From the NCBI RefSeq assembly GCF_042139015.1, contig NZ_JBHIKY010000001.1:1-64000 (forward strand): a DNA stretch of 64,000 bases, written 5' to 3'. A program made the position numbers and the translations under genes. Of this stretch, positions 8,042 through 17,708 are shown in pieces. The notes under the pieces are model-generated. The model ran no database searches, was not told where the DNA came from, and worked only from the letters and a program-made list of their open reading frames with translations. Positions within the stretch are counted from its first letter, which is position 1; each line of letters opens with the position of its first letter. Source of the stretch: JBHIKY01 sp042139015 (GTDB lineage: Bacteria; Bacillota; Bacilli; Bacillales; Marinococcaceae).

Positions 8042-9826
8042 TCACCCCTTTATATATGGCAGTGTAATCGTTACAGTTGTGCCCTGTTCAATCTCACTTG
8101 CAATATTTACCCCATAATCATTTCCAAACATTAAGTGGATTCTTTCGTTGATATTATATAAACCAATCCCCGATCCCTTCGGCTTTACCTTTCCTTCATA
8201 AATCTGCTCAATCGTTTCTTCCGGCATCCCCGGTCCATTATCTTTAACGATAATATCAAGAAAATCTCCTTTTGAAACGATATTCACGGTGATTGTACAC
8301 GTATCAATCATTTCCTCCAGGCCGTGCTGAATGGCATTCTCCACGATCGGCTGAATGGTTAGCTTTGGTATGCTGGATACATCCAATTCCGGATCTCTTT
8401 CCAGATGAAAGTTAAGGCGGTCACTGTACCGGTATTTTTGGATAGTAATATAATTCTCCACGATTTCCAATTCTTCTTTAATTTTAATTAATGGATCTTT
8501 TTTACTTATAATATTTCTCATCATATTTCCGAGGGCTTCTGCCATGGCTGAAATTTTCAGCTGCTGGTTCATTTTAGCCATCCAATGAATGGAATCCAGT
8601 GTGTTGTAAAGAAAATGAGGATTGATCTGCGATTGCAGTGCTTTATATTCCGTTTCTTTTATTACCAGCTGTTTTGTGTAGTTTTCTTTAATTAATTCAT
8701 TTATTTTATCAAGCATGATATGAAAGTTCTGCTGCAGGTCGCCAATTTCATCCTTTAAATAATGCTCCTGATCGTATTCGACCTGATCAAAATTCCCCTG
8801 CTGTACTTTCTTCATCTTTAAAGTTAAGGCTTCAATCGGTCGTGAGATTGCTTTTGCCGACTGGCGGCTGATGAAAACCGTAATAAATGTGACAAGGATA
8901 ATATAAATGATCATGACACGGGTAATCAGCTGTTTTTGACTGGCCACATTTTCAAAAGAAAGAATATTGTAGTAGGTCATATTAAAAAAACGGGAAGGCT
9001 GCGGTGTGATGAAATAGCGGCTGCCATCCACATCTCTGATCTGATAATCTTCACTTGACTGGATATCGAGAAATGAATTAACTTCAGCATCTGTAAACTC
9101 ATCAGAATAAATAATCTCGTCTCTATGCGTGATGACAAAGTTTTTATTTGAAGAAAAATTCAGTGTGTCGTCAATGAGATCTTCAAGATTTAACATGATC
9201 ATCAAATATCCGAGATTTTCTAACGAAAAGCCTGCTTCCTGCTTTATTTCCCTCGCTGCCAGCAGAGACTTCCCATTCTCAGCTCCCTGCCAGATGTTTC
9301 TTCCCCCTACTTCATCCACTCTATTAATAATTTTTCTATATTGCATATCCTCCGGGGAAAATCCTGCTCGAATTATATCGCCGCGCACATCGATAACCTG
9401 TACGGAGGAAATATATGATTCTTGATTTAAAAAAAGCGTCAGCCGGTCTGTTAGCTCCGTTCTTGTCCGGTAGGCATCATAGCTTATATTCTCTTCCCTT
9501 AAGTCTGCCATGATAGACTGTATACTCGGGTCTGTCACAATTTGAAAAGAAAGCTCTTCCATTTTCTCAAGCTCCCTGTCGAGAACAGTGGACGCAAGGT
9601 GTAGACTGTCAGCAGACTCTTCAAATATTTTATCTTCATATATAATAGAAAGAAAATGAAAAATGAGGAGGCCCAGCACACCAAAAGCAAACAGTAATAA
9701 AAAGGTGAGCGAGAAGATTTTGTTGCGTATTTTTGTAAACTGGTTAAATATCGAAGTTGGGTGAAGCGTTTTCAAAAAACGCATCACAAACTGTCTGCTC
9801 GTTGCTGTCTTATCTTTAATGCTCAT
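8042..9826 (-). CDS. yesM: YesM-like sensor histidine kinase
   Basis: A 594-residue membrane kinase. TM1 is at about 35-57, a ~240-residue extracellular Cache-like region follows, then TM2 at about 295-315 and HAMP at about 317-370. The His_kinase motif is SQINPHFLYNTLDS with His404. The ATPase domain contains PIVENAIQHG, DNGPGMP and GSGIGLYNINER. This LytS/YesM class phosphorylates AraC-type regulators such as the adjacent YesN-like protein. Start placed at ATG 9826 after GGGGGTGG; a GTG at 9853 would overlap the preceding transporter gene. The likely ligand is an extracellular oligosaccharide or binding protein-ligand complex, inferred from context only. Confidence 0.85.
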   Translation of the reverse strand: MSIKDKTATSRQFVMRFLKTLHPTSIFNQFTKIRNKIFSLTFLLLFAFGVLGLLIFHFLSIIYEDKIFEESADSLHLASTVLDRELEKMEELSFQIVTDPSIQSIMADLREENISYDAYRTRTELTDRLTLFLNQESYISSVQVIDVRGDIIRAGFSPEDMQYRKIINRVDEVGGRNIWQGAENGKSLLAAREIKQEAGFSLENLGYLMIMLNLEDLIDDTLNFSSNKNFVITHRDEIIYSDEFTDAEVNSFLDIQSSEDYQIRDVDGSRYFITPQPSRFFNMTYYNILSFENVASQKQLITRVMIIYIILVTFITVFISRQSAKAISRPIEALTLKMKKVQQGNFDQVEYDQEHYLKDEIGDLQQNFHIMLDKINELIKENYTKQLVIKETEYKALQSQINPHFLYNTLDSIHWMAKMNQQLKISAMAEALGNMMRNIISKKDPLIKIKEELEIVENYITIQKYRYSDRLNFHLERDPELDVSSIPKLTIQPIVENAIQHGLEEMIDTCTITVNIVSKGDFLDIIVKDNGPGMPEETIEQIYEGKVKPKGSGIGLYNINERIHLMFGNDYGVNIASEIEQGTTVTITLPYIKG

Positions 9827-9845
9827 AAACAGGCCACCCCCTGCC

Positions 9846-11162
9846 TTATCCACGCATCTGCTTTTTTGAATTTAATGCACGGTATTCTCTGCTGCGAAAT
9901 ACAATGAAAATCACCGCTGCGAGTCCTGCTAGCTCCCCCACTGACGCGGCGATCGCTCCATTCACCCCATTCCACTCGGGATACAGAGAAACCAGGCCAT
10001 ACAAGACGATAAAAACAACGAGTAAATTAATCGTCTGCGCAAACAGCATCTTTCTCGTATGACGTTCCAGCATAATGAAGCCGTTGAAGAAATCAACCCA
10101 TGGAAAAATAAGTACTTTTAAAATAAAAAACTGAAGAACTAGAAGAGTCGGATCCGCGAGTGCCGGTTCCGCGCCCATCACTGTTTTCATAAACCATGGC
10201 CCAAATGCAGTAAACGACATTAATGAAAGTAAAAGAGCCGGCGCAAGACTGAGAAAAATGTTGAATTTCCACACTTTGTTTTTATCGGTTTGATAAAATT
10301 GTAGCACAATTTGGTGAGTGTACATGAAAAAGCTCAGCATCAATTGAGAAATCGCAAACGCTAGCGCAAAGGAAGCAATGCTCAGCTCAATTTCTTCACT
10401 TTTCGCAAGAAAGACATAAATTAATGGCTGCAGCAGCGTTTGAAAAAGGAAATAAAAAACGAGCGGCAGGTAAAATGGCATAATTTCTTTTGTTTTTAAT
10501 TGATGAGGAGCCGGGTCTTTATTCTTTAATATATTGTGTCCTCTCCACACGCTGATCACACATTCAATGAACATTCCGACCAAAAATAATACAGCTCCGG
10601 TCATGCTGGTCACACTGTCTGTGGCAACAAACCAAAAAGCGGCTGCAAACATTCCCGCCAGCCGCAGGACAACACCGATCGTCAGCCATTTCGTCTCCAG
10701 GTTGCGGATAATAACCCCTTGATAAATTCCACGGATTCCTGAAAAGATGATTACAATTGAAATAACGCCGAAAGTGACTGAGATTGTCCGTACCATGTTG
10801 TCATCTGCACTAAATAAGTGGACAAACATCCAGGCTCCAAGGGGGGTAAAGCTGATTATCATACTTATGGAAACCATCAATATGCTTACATAGACGAATA
10901 AAACAGAGAGCACCTTAAACGAGCGCATATCCTTAACTAGAGCAGAGCTGGTCTGACGAAAAACAATCATCGGTTTTTCCACCAGACCAAACATTGCAAG
11001 TGCCACCGCATAACAAGCGATGATAAAAGCAGCATCCTCCCCTCTGCTGAGCGTACCATTAATAATAATATGCGTGATAGCTGTCAGGCTCGAGGACACT
11101 CCAAGTGGAATAAAAAAACCTGCCAGTTTTTTATAAGTTAATGCAGAAGTCTGGTCTTCCAT
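9846..11162 (-). CDS. MATE/MOP-superfamily membrane transporter
   Basis: 438 residues with about 12 hydrophobic segments and no ATPase domain. The pattern of paired six-helix halves, internal polar residues and the opening LAGFFIPLGVSSSLTAITH resembles MatE/ANK-like members of the MOP superfamily. Such proteins export cationic compounds or move lipid-linked sugars; the substrate cannot be read. It lies within the YesL-YesM-YesN run, 19 bases before the kinase start, so it is probably coexpressed. A MOP-family gene is not part of the B. subtilis yes operon, so its presence here is unusual. The ribosome site is weak (AGGAAGAAGTGATG). Confidence 0.7.
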   Translation of the reverse strand: MEDQTSALTYKKLAGFFIPLGVSSSLTAITHIIINGTLSRGEDAAFIIACYAVALAMFGLVEKPMIVFRQTSSALVKDMRSFKVLSVLFVYVSILMVSISMIISFTPLGAWMFVHLFSADDNMVRTISVTFGVISIVIIFSGIRGIYQGVIIRNLETKWLTIGVVLRLAGMFAAAFWFVATDSVTSMTGAVLFLVGMFIECVISVWRGHNILKNKDPAPHQLKTKEIMPFYLPLVFYFLFQTLLQPLIYVFLAKSEEIELSIASFALAFAISQLMLSFFMYTHQIVLQFYQTDKNKVWKFNIFLSLAPALLLSLMSFTAFGPWFMKTVMGAEPALADPTLLVLQFFILKVLIFPWVDFFNGFIMLERHTRKMLFAQTINLLVVFIVLYGLVSLYPEWNGVNGAIAASVGELAGLAAVIFIVFRSREYRALNSKKQMRG

Positions 11163-11221
11163 CTTACATCACTTCTTCCTGCATCTAGAAACAATGCTTT
11201 CTCATTGCACTTTTCTTTCTT

Positions 11222-12193
11222 TTATTGATTGAACCGGAAATCTTCTTCTTTTTCATCTTTATTCATAAAATAATACTGAACATACTTCCCGGCAAGGACT
11301 GCCAATACCTGCTGGAATATGATGGCCAATACGACTGGAAGAGCAGCTGCTGCCGGAAAATACGTGATAGCAAGTGTAGCACCGACGCCGGTATTCCTCA
11401 TCCCACTCGTATACATCAAGCTGACCGAAGTACTTTTCTCCCATTTTAATACTCTGGCTGTGCTGAATCCGACCACATAGGCAAAACAGGCAATACAAGC
11501 GACCAGCAAAAATAAAAAAATCAGCCTGCCGTTAATCGATTGAAAATATGGAGAAACCACGGCGCTATTTATTAAAATTACTGTCAAAACGCCAATTTTT
11601 GAAAAAGGAGCGAGCGATGCTCCAAATTTCTTCGACCTGCCGTCAATGATCCTGTTCACAATTATACCAAGAAGAGAAGGCACCACTACCATCCACAGCA
11701 GTCCCGTAATCAGTCCCCATACATCCATAGCTACCTGAGCTCCTACTAGTATATTCAATGTTAATGGCACAAGCAGAGGAGAAACCAGCGTATTCAGCAG
11801 AACGACAGCCAGTGTAATTCCTGTATTACCTCCGAATATTCCCGTCCACATTATGGTGATAACACCGGTCGGAATCGTGAATGCAAGCACCAGCCCGGTA
11901 ATTAAATAAATATCGTCTGAAAAAAAAGCGAGTCCCGCAACGTATGCCACCGCGGGAATAAATACCTGTAAAATTATCATGCTGGCTATAATAGGAAGGG
12001 GACTGGTAAAAGCTTTTTTCAATTGAGTCAGATTCAGGTTAAGACAGCTTGAAAAACTAATAAATGCAAATATCCATTTTACGAGTGGTGATAATGCCTC
12101 TGCTCCGTTCAAAATCGTGACACCCAGTAGAACGATGATGGGAATAGCGTATGGCAGAACTTTCTCTAAGCAGTAATTCAGAGCAGTTAACAT
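11222..12193 (-). CDS. bile acid:sodium symporter (BASS) family transporter
   Basis: A 323-residue integral membrane protein with nine to ten hydrophobic helices. The conserved family segments are SSCLNLNLTQLKKAF, FTIPTGVITIMW and SGMRNTGVGATLA near the C-terminus. BASS proteins couple sodium to uptake of organic anions (pantoate, pyruvate, keto acids, bile acids). In a pectin island an acidic sugar or a 2-keto-3-deoxy acid is a reasonable but unproven substrate. Start chosen at ATG 12193 with AAGGAAGG upstream; the frame is open to 12307, but that part overlaps the preceding gene. Confidence 0.75.
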   Translation of the reverse strand: MLTALNYCLEKVLPYAIPIIVLLGVTILNGAEALSPLVKWIFAFISFSSCLNLNLTQLKKAFTSPLPIIASMIILQVFIPAVAYVAGLAFFSDDIYLITGLVLAFTIPTGVITIMWTGIFGGNTGITLAVVLLNTLVSPLLVPLTLNILVGAQVAMDVWGLITGLLWMVVVPSLLGIIVNRIIDGRSKKFGASLAPFSKIGVLTVILINSAVVSPYFQSINGRLIFLFLLVACIACFAYVVGFSTARVLKWEKSTSVSLMYTSGMRNTGVGATLAITYFPAAAALPVVLAIIFQQVLAVLAGKYVQYYFMNKDEKEEDFRFNQ

Positions 12194-12237
12194 GAGATTT
12201 CCTTCCTTTACTAATAGTGCAAAAAGACCTAATAAAA

Positions 12238-12879
12238 TTAGGCCGTTTTGCTTTGCAGTATTGTATTTTTTTGTTTGACTTTTTTGAACGACTGGTAAGC
12301 CATCCACATATTCAGCTGAACGAACAGGCTGACACCGAGTATGGGAATAAAACCTGGAAAAGTTATGAAGAAATAATATGCGGATACCATCGTGATCACC
12401 ATTAATATTACATTACTCAGGTTTAAAAAGCTCATTGCGATTGCGTATTTAATGTTATCTATAAATTTCAAGTCGTAATGAACATAGACTGGGAAGATAA
12501 AGAAGAGCATGAAGATAAACACTACCCCGATGACAGTCATGACTACATTCATTAAAAAGAACATCTCTCCCTCAAAGCTGCGGAAAAAGTTTAAATTAAA
12601 GTACCAGAGCATTCCGAACGCAATTAAGGACATGCCAAGACCATTAGCTTTTATAAACTCTTTTTTATACACCTGCCAAAACATCCTAAATACCGGTATA
12701 TCCTCTTCTCCGAGCGCTTTACGTCTGGCAACAGCAAACAGGGCGACAGTACTCGGTGCAGCTCCAAATACGATGCCTCCAAGAAGTGTACAGGCTGTCC
12801 ACATGACATTTAAATAGAAGAAATAACATACCCACTGACATACGGTGTACACGAATTGAAATAATCGTCCTTTAACCAA
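12238..12879 (-). CDS. yesL: YesL-like DUF624 membrane protein
   Basis: 213 residues with about five transmembrane helices. The opening is typical of the DUF624/YesL family (VNVMWTACTLLGG-like region, then GAAPSTVALFAVARRKALG). These proteins are encoded beside sugar ABC importers and YesMN-type systems in Firmicutes; their biochemical role is not established. The start is TTG at 12879, supported by AGGAGG eight bases upstream. It lies 21 bases after the Gfo/Idh/MocA gene in the same transcript direction and 44 bases before the BASS transporter start. Confidence 0.82.
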   Translation of the reverse strand: MVKGRLFQFVYTVCQWVCYFFYLNVMWTACTLLGGIVFGAAPSTVALFAVARRKALGEEDIPVFRMFWQVYKKEFIKANGLGMSLIAFGMLWYFNLNFFRSFEGEMFFLMNVVMTVIGVVFIFMLFFIFPVYVHYDLKFIDNIKYAIAMSFLNLSNVILMVITMVSAYYFFITFPGFIPILGVSLFVQLNMWMAYQSFKKVKQKNTILQSKTA

Positions 12880-12900
12880 CCTTCTCTCCTCCTATCTTTC

Positions 12901-14208
12901 TCAGTCTATCTTTTCTCTACTGTTTACCTGCTCACTTGCGAGAAGATCTTCTATAAGCACCGGTCTGCCTTCTTTTACAGAGCGCCAGACTGCTTCACCT
13001 GTTGTCACCGAGTAGGCACCATCTTTGCTTCCTGACAGAATAGTATAGGGCCTGGATGGATCTTCACCGAGAAAAATGTCCTCTTGAATGACAGGATCTC
13101 CACCTCCGTGTCCGCCATCACGCTCGACTACATTAATGGTTTCCTTCGATCCGAAGAGTGGAAAATAGTCAATGGTCTGCCCTGGTGTTGGAAACGGCAC
13201 TCTTGACGGGGCGTGGTATTCCATAGTTTCCAGCCGGCCTTTCGTACCGTTAATCGCCAGCCGGTATCCTTCATATGGAAGAGAAAAATTAATCGAGTAA
13301 CTGAGCAGCGCACCTTTATTATACTTTACTGTCGCAGTATACGTATCTTCAATTTGAATCTCGGAATCAAACACACATTGGTCCGGCCGATAATTCGTGT
13401 AACCTTCCCTCCGCTTTAAGTCTGAATCGATATGATCATCCTGAACCGTCGCGCTGTTGCTGCGGGTATTCCAGCGCGTATAATAAGAACAGTCCTGCTT
13501 TACATCACAAGTACCGCAGTGACGTCCATCTTCTTTCACTGGATTATGCACGCTGTCTTCCCCGTAATAATTCAATCCACCAAAAGAAAATACCTCTTCT
13601 GGAACCTGGTCGAGCCACCAATTAACTAGATCAAAATGATGGGAGCTTTTGTGAATGGATAATCCTCCTGAAAGCTCGCGATTTCTGTTCCAGCGCTGAA
13701 AATAGCTGGAGCCGTGGTACGTATCAATGTACCAGTTTAAATCAACCGAAGTAATGCGGCCAAGCTTTCCATCAAGTATCATTTCTTTGATTTTCATATG
13801 ATAAGGACTGTAACGGTAATTAAACGTTACCGTCACCTTACCTTTGCTTTCATTTTCAGCGTCCATAATTCTGCGGCAGTCTGCAGCGGTAGTAGCCATT
13901 GGCTTTTCGGTAATTACGTCAAGACCGCGGGCAAGACTATGAACGATATAATCTACATGCGTATCATCACGGCTGGCAACGATGACGATGTCGGGATTTG
14001 TTTCCTCGACCATCTGTTCAAAATCATTGCCGCCATATTCTGGAACACCAGCGGTTTCCGGAAAATGTTCTTTGCATACTTGAAAGCGCTTCGGATCAAC
14101 GTCAAGCATGCCGACGAGTTCGCAGCTTCCGGAAAACGTCCGGATCATCGGATCGATAAACATACCGATCGCTCTTTTACTAACTCCACAAACGGCATAT
14201 CTTTTCAC
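12901..14208 (-). CDS. Gfo/Idh/MocA-family oxidoreductase, long form
   Basis: A 435-residue dehydrogenase, about 80 residues longer than the family norm. It has a Rossmann opening YAVCGVSKRA and the signature TEKPMATT near residue 100. A long insert (about 225-275) carries the four cysteines CGTCDVKQDC and DQCVF, which could bind a metal. GTG 14208 is preferred because GAGGTG lies six bases upstream; another GTG at 14217 is too close to that site. The gene sits directly downstream of the two ABC permease genes, so its substrate is probably the imported sugar or a product of it. Confidence 0.82.
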   Translation of the reverse strand: MKRYAVCGVSKRAIGMFIDPMIRTFSGSCELVGMLDVDPKRFQVCKEHFPETAGVPEYGGNDFEQMVEETNPDIVIVASRDDTHVDYIVHSLARGLDVITEKPMATTAADCRRIMDAENESKGKVTVTFNYRYSPYHMKIKEMILDGKLGRITSVDLNWYIDTYHGSSYFQRWNRNRELSGGLSIHKSSHHFDLVNWWLDQVPEEVFSFGGLNYYGEDSVHNPVKEDGRHCGTCDVKQDCSYYTRWNTRSNSATVQDDHIDSDLKRREGYTNYRPDQCVFDSEIQIEDTYTATVKYNKGALLSYSINFSLPYEGYRLAINGTKGRLETMEYHAPSRVPFPTPGQTIDYFPLFGSKETINVVERDGGHGGGDPVIQEDIFLGEDPSRPYTILSGSKDGAYSVTTGEAVWRSVKEGRPVLIEDLLASEQVNSREKID

Positions 14209-14254
14209 AACCGACACCTCATTTTTTCTTGATCTGCTACTATAATGAAGGAAA

Positions 14255-15103
14255 TTATCCTTTTAACCCACTTGTGCTGATTCCATCGACAATATAGCGC
14301 TGGAATATGAAGAAAATTACTACAATCGGGAGTAGACTTAAGGTGGTCATCGCAAAAAGTCCGCCCCAGTTTGTTACTGAGTTAGGATCCGAGAAAAGCT
14401 TCAGTGCAAGCGAAAGCGGATACTTTTCCGGAGTCTGCAGATAAATAAGCGGTGCCATAAAGTCATCCCATCTCCAATAGAAGGAGAAAATTGTTGCCGT
14501 CATCATTGCCGGCACGATTAGCGGTACAATTATTCGGAAGAAAATTGATATCGTATTACACCCGTCAATTCGCGCTGCCTGATCCAATTCTCTTGGAATG
14601 GTGCGGATGAACTGCATCATCAAGAAGATAAAGAACGGTACACCGAAGAATGACGGCGCAATTAATGGCAGATACGTATCAATCCACTGGAACCAGCTGA
14701 ACATAATGTACTGCGGGATCATTACCATTTCAAAGGGCAGCATCATCGTCAGCATCATAACTATAAACCAAAACTTTTTCCCTCGAAAATTTATACGTGA
14801 AAATCCATAAGCGACTACAGCTGAAAATACTACACTTCCTATCGTCGCTAAAGTCGTGATAATAAAAGAGTTTTTAAAGAAAGTCGCAAACGTGATGCCG
14901 CCAAAGCCTGCCCAGCCGTCTGCATAGTTTGAGAAATTCCATGCTTCCGGTATAAGATGGTGGGCATCAACGAAAACCTGCGAGCTTTCCTTTAACGAGC
15001 TGCTCGCCATCCAGATCAGCGGGTAGAGCATAACCGCTGTAAAGATAATGAGACAAAAATGCATGATCAGCTTTTTTATTAGTTTTTTTCGTTTGTATGT
15101 CAT
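14255..15103 (-). CDS. carbohydrate ABC transporter permease, MalG/YesQ type
   Basis: 282 residues with six predicted helices and the inner-membrane signature EAA loop, here ELDQAARIDGCNTISIFFRI. It is the second permease of a CUT1-class importer, forming a heterodimer with the product of the gene 17 bases upstream. ATG 15103 follows AAAGGAG. No ATPase gene of the MsmX type is encoded in this window, so the importer probably shares a general sugar-import ATPase encoded elsewhere, as B. subtilis Yes and Lpl systems do. Confidence 0.9.
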   Translation of the reverse strand: MTYKRKKLIKKLIMHFCLIIFTAVMLYPLIWMASSSLKESSQVFVDAHHLIPEAWNFSNYADGWAGFGGITFATFFKNSFIITTLATIGSVVFSAVVAYGFSRINFRGKKFWFIVMMLTMMLPFEMVMIPQYIMFSWFQWIDTYLPLIAPSFFGVPFFIFLMMQFIRTIPRELDQAARIDGCNTISIFFRIIVPLIVPAMMTATIFSFYWRWDDFMAPLIYLQTPEKYPLSLALKLFSDPNSVTNWGGLFAMTTLSLLPIVVIFFIFQRYIVDGISTSGLKG

Positions 15104-15120
15104 TTGCTTTTCTCCTTTCC

Positions 15121-16104
15121 TTAATTATCGTCGTAATGTACCCAGTGCTCTGAGCTTTTGAATATCAATGCCGTAAAGATCGCGATCACCAATAACATAA
15201 TCCAGGCCAGCGCTGCTGCATATCCCATATTGAAATATTCAAATGCCTGTCTGTACATATAAAGGATGTAGAGAAGCGTACTGTTGATCGGATCCCCTTC
15301 TGTTACGACGAAGGCAGGAGTAAAAGCCATGAATCCTTGTATGGTCTGCATAATCGTGTTAAACAATATGACCGGTGTCAGCATTGGCAGCGTAATCTTA
15401 AAAAATTGCTGAATCGGCTTTGCGCCATCTACAGCCGAGGCCTCATAAAAGGTTTTCGGAATATTTCTCAGCCCTGCAAGGAAAATAAGCATCGATGAAC
15501 CGAACTGCCAGCCGTATAAAATAACAAGTGTCCATATCGCTGTGTCCGGATCTCCAAGCCAGGAATGCTGCGGAAGACCGAATTGGCCAAAGAAGCCGTT
15601 GACTGCACCTTCCGTTCCAAACAACTGCCTCCACATAATAGATACACCGACACTGCCGCCGACTACGGATGGCAGATATAAGAGTGTCCGGTAAATACCT
15701 ACCATTTCCACAACTTTATTTAAGGCAAGTGCGATTAATAAAGCAAATACAAGCCGTAGCGGAACCGCAGTCCCAGCGTATAAGAATGTGACTTCCATCG
15801 CCTTCCAGAACATTGCATCCGCGGTAAACATTTTTACGTAGTTGTCCAAACCGATCCATTGCGGCGTGCCGCCCATTGTATAATCGGTAAAAGATAAATA
15901 TAACGAGTAAAGAATTGGAAAAAGCGTCAAACCAATCGTTCCGATAACGAATGGGGACAGGAACAAGTATCCCATTCCATTTTCTCTGTCTTTTATCGGA
16001 GGTTTATTTTTTTTCATTCCAAGAAAGTTTTTTGGTTTCTTCCCCGGCGGAAGACCGGTTTTTTCCTGTAGTCTTGAGTGTTCATTTGCTTGCGGCTGTT
16101 CCAT
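15121..16104 (-). CDS. carbohydrate ABC transporter permease, MalF/YesP type
   Basis: 327 residues with a basic N-terminal tail (about 1-45) and six transmembrane segments. The EAA loop is FYEASAVDGAKPIQQFFKIT. It pairs with the following MalG-type permease. Start taken as ATG 16104 (MEQPQANE), preceded by GAGAGGTGAGAGG; upstream codons to 16179 would run through the intercistronic hairpin. It is the first permease of the importer whose binding protein gene lies 96 bases upstream. Confidence 0.88.
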   Translation of the reverse strand: MEQPQANEHSRLQEKTGLPPGKKPKNFLGMKKNKPPIKDRENGMGYLFLSPFVIGTIGLTLFPILYSLYLSFTDYTMGGTPQWIGLDNYVKMFTADAMFWKAMEVTFLYAGTAVPLRLVFALLIALALNKVVEMVGIYRTLLYLPSVVGGSVGVSIMWRQLFGTEGAVNGFFGQFGLPQHSWLGDPDTAIWTLVILYGWQFGSSMLIFLAGLRNIPKTFYEASAVDGAKPIQQFFKITLPMLTPVILFNTIMQTIQGFMAFTPAFVVTEGDPINSTLLYILYMYRQAFEYFNMGYAAALAWIMLLVIAIFTALIFKSSEHWVHYDDN

Positions 16105-16154
16105 TCCTCTCACCTCTCTTGAAATCCATCTCCTATTCACTCCTGTAAAGGAAA

Positions 16155-16188
16155 CGCGGTCCTGCGTTGGAACTATCACAGGACCGCG
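16155..16188 (-). promoter_or_regulatory. intercistronic hairpin between binding-protein and permease genes
   Basis: CGCGGTCCTG (16155-16164) is a perfect 10-bp complement of CAGGACCGCG (16179-16188). It lies just after the binding-protein stop codon and is followed on the minus strand by TTTCCTTT, a weak U-tract. Such hairpins usually protect the upstream message or cause partial termination, giving more binding protein than permease. Confidence 0.7.
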
Positions 16189-16200
16189 AACCGTGATGAT

Positions 16201-17547
16201 TTATTGACCCAAAATAGATTCAGCTTCCATTCTGAACTGTTCTGCCCCTTCTTCCGGGCTTAATTCACCGTAAATGACAAGCTCATCTGTATCCGCGAGA
16301 GAGTTTAATACTTCAGCTGCTTCCGGCGGGAAGTTATTGTCAATCGGCGAGCTGTTGTCAGTCAATTCATCAATATACTCATATACCTGCTGATCTGTTT
16401 CACTAAGTTCCGGCTCCATTGCTTCTTGTACTTCCGGGCTGATTGGAACACCGCGGTCAGCACCTTGAATTTGATATACTTCTACTTCGTTAGTGTAGAA
16501 ATTAATAAACTTCGCTGCTTCTTCTTTGTGTTCAGAGTTTTCACCGATCGACCAGAGCATAGCCGGCTTCAAATACATTCCATCTGTATTATTTTCACCA
16601 GGCAGAGGGGTCATCTCGATGTTACGTCCTGCGGAGTCTACCATGGTGCCAAGCTGATTTGTCCAGCGGAAGTCAAATGCAGCTTCGCCGCGTGCGAGAA
16701 GTTCATCTTCCAGCCCCTGAATTTCTCCGATTGTGTCATATCCAGGAGACACACCGGCATCAACAAAGTCTTTATTCATTGTGAAGTAGTCTGTAAGAAG
16801 TTGATCGTCGTCGTAACCAAGACCGGATCCATCATCATTAAAGAGTCTCTGTCCTTTTTCTCTCAAGTAATATTCGAACATGTTTCCAGGCTCCATCAAC
16901 CGGACACCGTAGTTACCAGTTTCATCCGTTATCGTCTGTGCAGTCTCTGAAAACTCTTCCCATGTCCAATCAGCCGTTGGCTGCTCGGCACCTGCCTCGT
17001 CAATCATTTCAGGATCATAAAGACCTGCCAGTGCGTTCACACCAGTTGGAATACCTACAAGCGTGCCTTCTACTTCACCAGATTCCATAATGGTATCGCT
17101 TACACCTTCGAGTTCAATTGTTCCATCGTCAACAAATTCTGTCAGATCAGCGAGCTGACCCTGTCCAGCATACTGATTTACAAATTCGCCGTGATTCTGC
17201 TGGATTATGTCCGGCATGTTTCCACCTGCTGCCTGCGTGGATAACTTTTCAAAATAGCCGTCAAAACCAGTGAAGTCTGGTTCGATTGATACATTCGGGT
17301 TCTGTTCTTCGTATAATTCAATGATTTCGTTTGTCATATCGTGACGCCCCTGTGAACCCCACCAGGACATTCGAAGTGTGATTTCTCCGTCTTCACTTTC
17401 TCCGCTGTCTGTTTCTTCACTATCAGAACCAGCATCAGCATCGTTGTCTTCTCCGGCATCTTCCCCGCCGCTTGTACCTCCGCCGGCGCATGCTGCCATA
17501 AAAATAACCATGAGTGCTGCGGCTAAAAGTAGTAAAAGCCTCTTCAC
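16201..17547 (-). CDS. extracellular sugar-binding lipoprotein of ABC importer (YesO-like)
   Basis: About 448 residues. The N-terminus has a basic start, hydrophobic stretch and lipobox MAAC, making Cys20 the lipidated residue. A very acidic Asp/Glu/Ser linker (about 25-55) follows, then a family-1 solute-binding fold (TLRMSWWGSQGRHD, DIIQQNHGEF, GIPTGVNALAGLYD). It captures an oligosaccharide for the two permeases downstream. GTG 17547 gives ten-base spacing from GGAG; GTG 17556 is only one base from it. A cre box lies 25 bases upstream. The acidic linker suggests adaptation to salt (inference). Confidence 0.88.
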   Translation of the reverse strand: MKRLLLLLAAALMVIFMAACAGGGTSGGEDAGEDNDADAGSDSEETDSGESEDGEITLRMSWWGSQGRHDMTNEIIELYEEQNPNVSIEPDFTGFDGYFEKLSTQAAGGNMPDIIQQNHGEFVNQYAGQGQLADLTEFVDDGTIELEGVSDTIMESGEVEGTLVGIPTGVNALAGLYDPEMIDEAGAEQPTADWTWEEFSETAQTITDETGNYGVRLMEPGNMFEYYLREKGQRLFNDDGSGLGYDDDQLLTDYFTMNKDFVDAGVSPGYDTIGEIQGLEDELLARGEAAFDFRWTNQLGTMVDSAGRNIEMTPLPGENNTDGMYLKPAMLWSIGENSEHKEEAAKFINFYTNEVEVYQIQGADRGVPISPEVQEAMEPELSETDQQVYEYIDELTDNSSPIDNNFPPEAAEVLNSLADTDELVIYGELSPEEGAEQFRMEAESILGQ

Positions 17548-17572
17548 ATTTCTCACTCTCCCCTTTTATTTT

Positions 17573-17586
17573 TGAAAGCGCTTTCT
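17573..17586 (-). promoter_or_regulatory. cre box (CcpA operator)
   Basis: TGAAAGCGCTTTCT differs from the perfect palindromic cre TGAAAGCGCTTTCA at one base. It lies between the presumed promoter and the ribosome site of the ABC operon, where bound CcpA would block transcription when preferred sugar is present. Confidence 0.8.
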
Positions 17587-17708
17587 GTTACTGGTTCAAT
17601 CATAAGCCAAGCTGGCATATATCATAATAAAAATATCAGACTTCTATGTTTAAAAAACAGACAATAATCTGAAAATTTTTAAACAAGAGATAACTTTTGC
17701 ATTATAAA

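Noticed and set aside
16426..16950. 174-codon plus-strand frame
   Set aside because: Antisense to the sugar-binding lipoprotein gene; no ribosome site.
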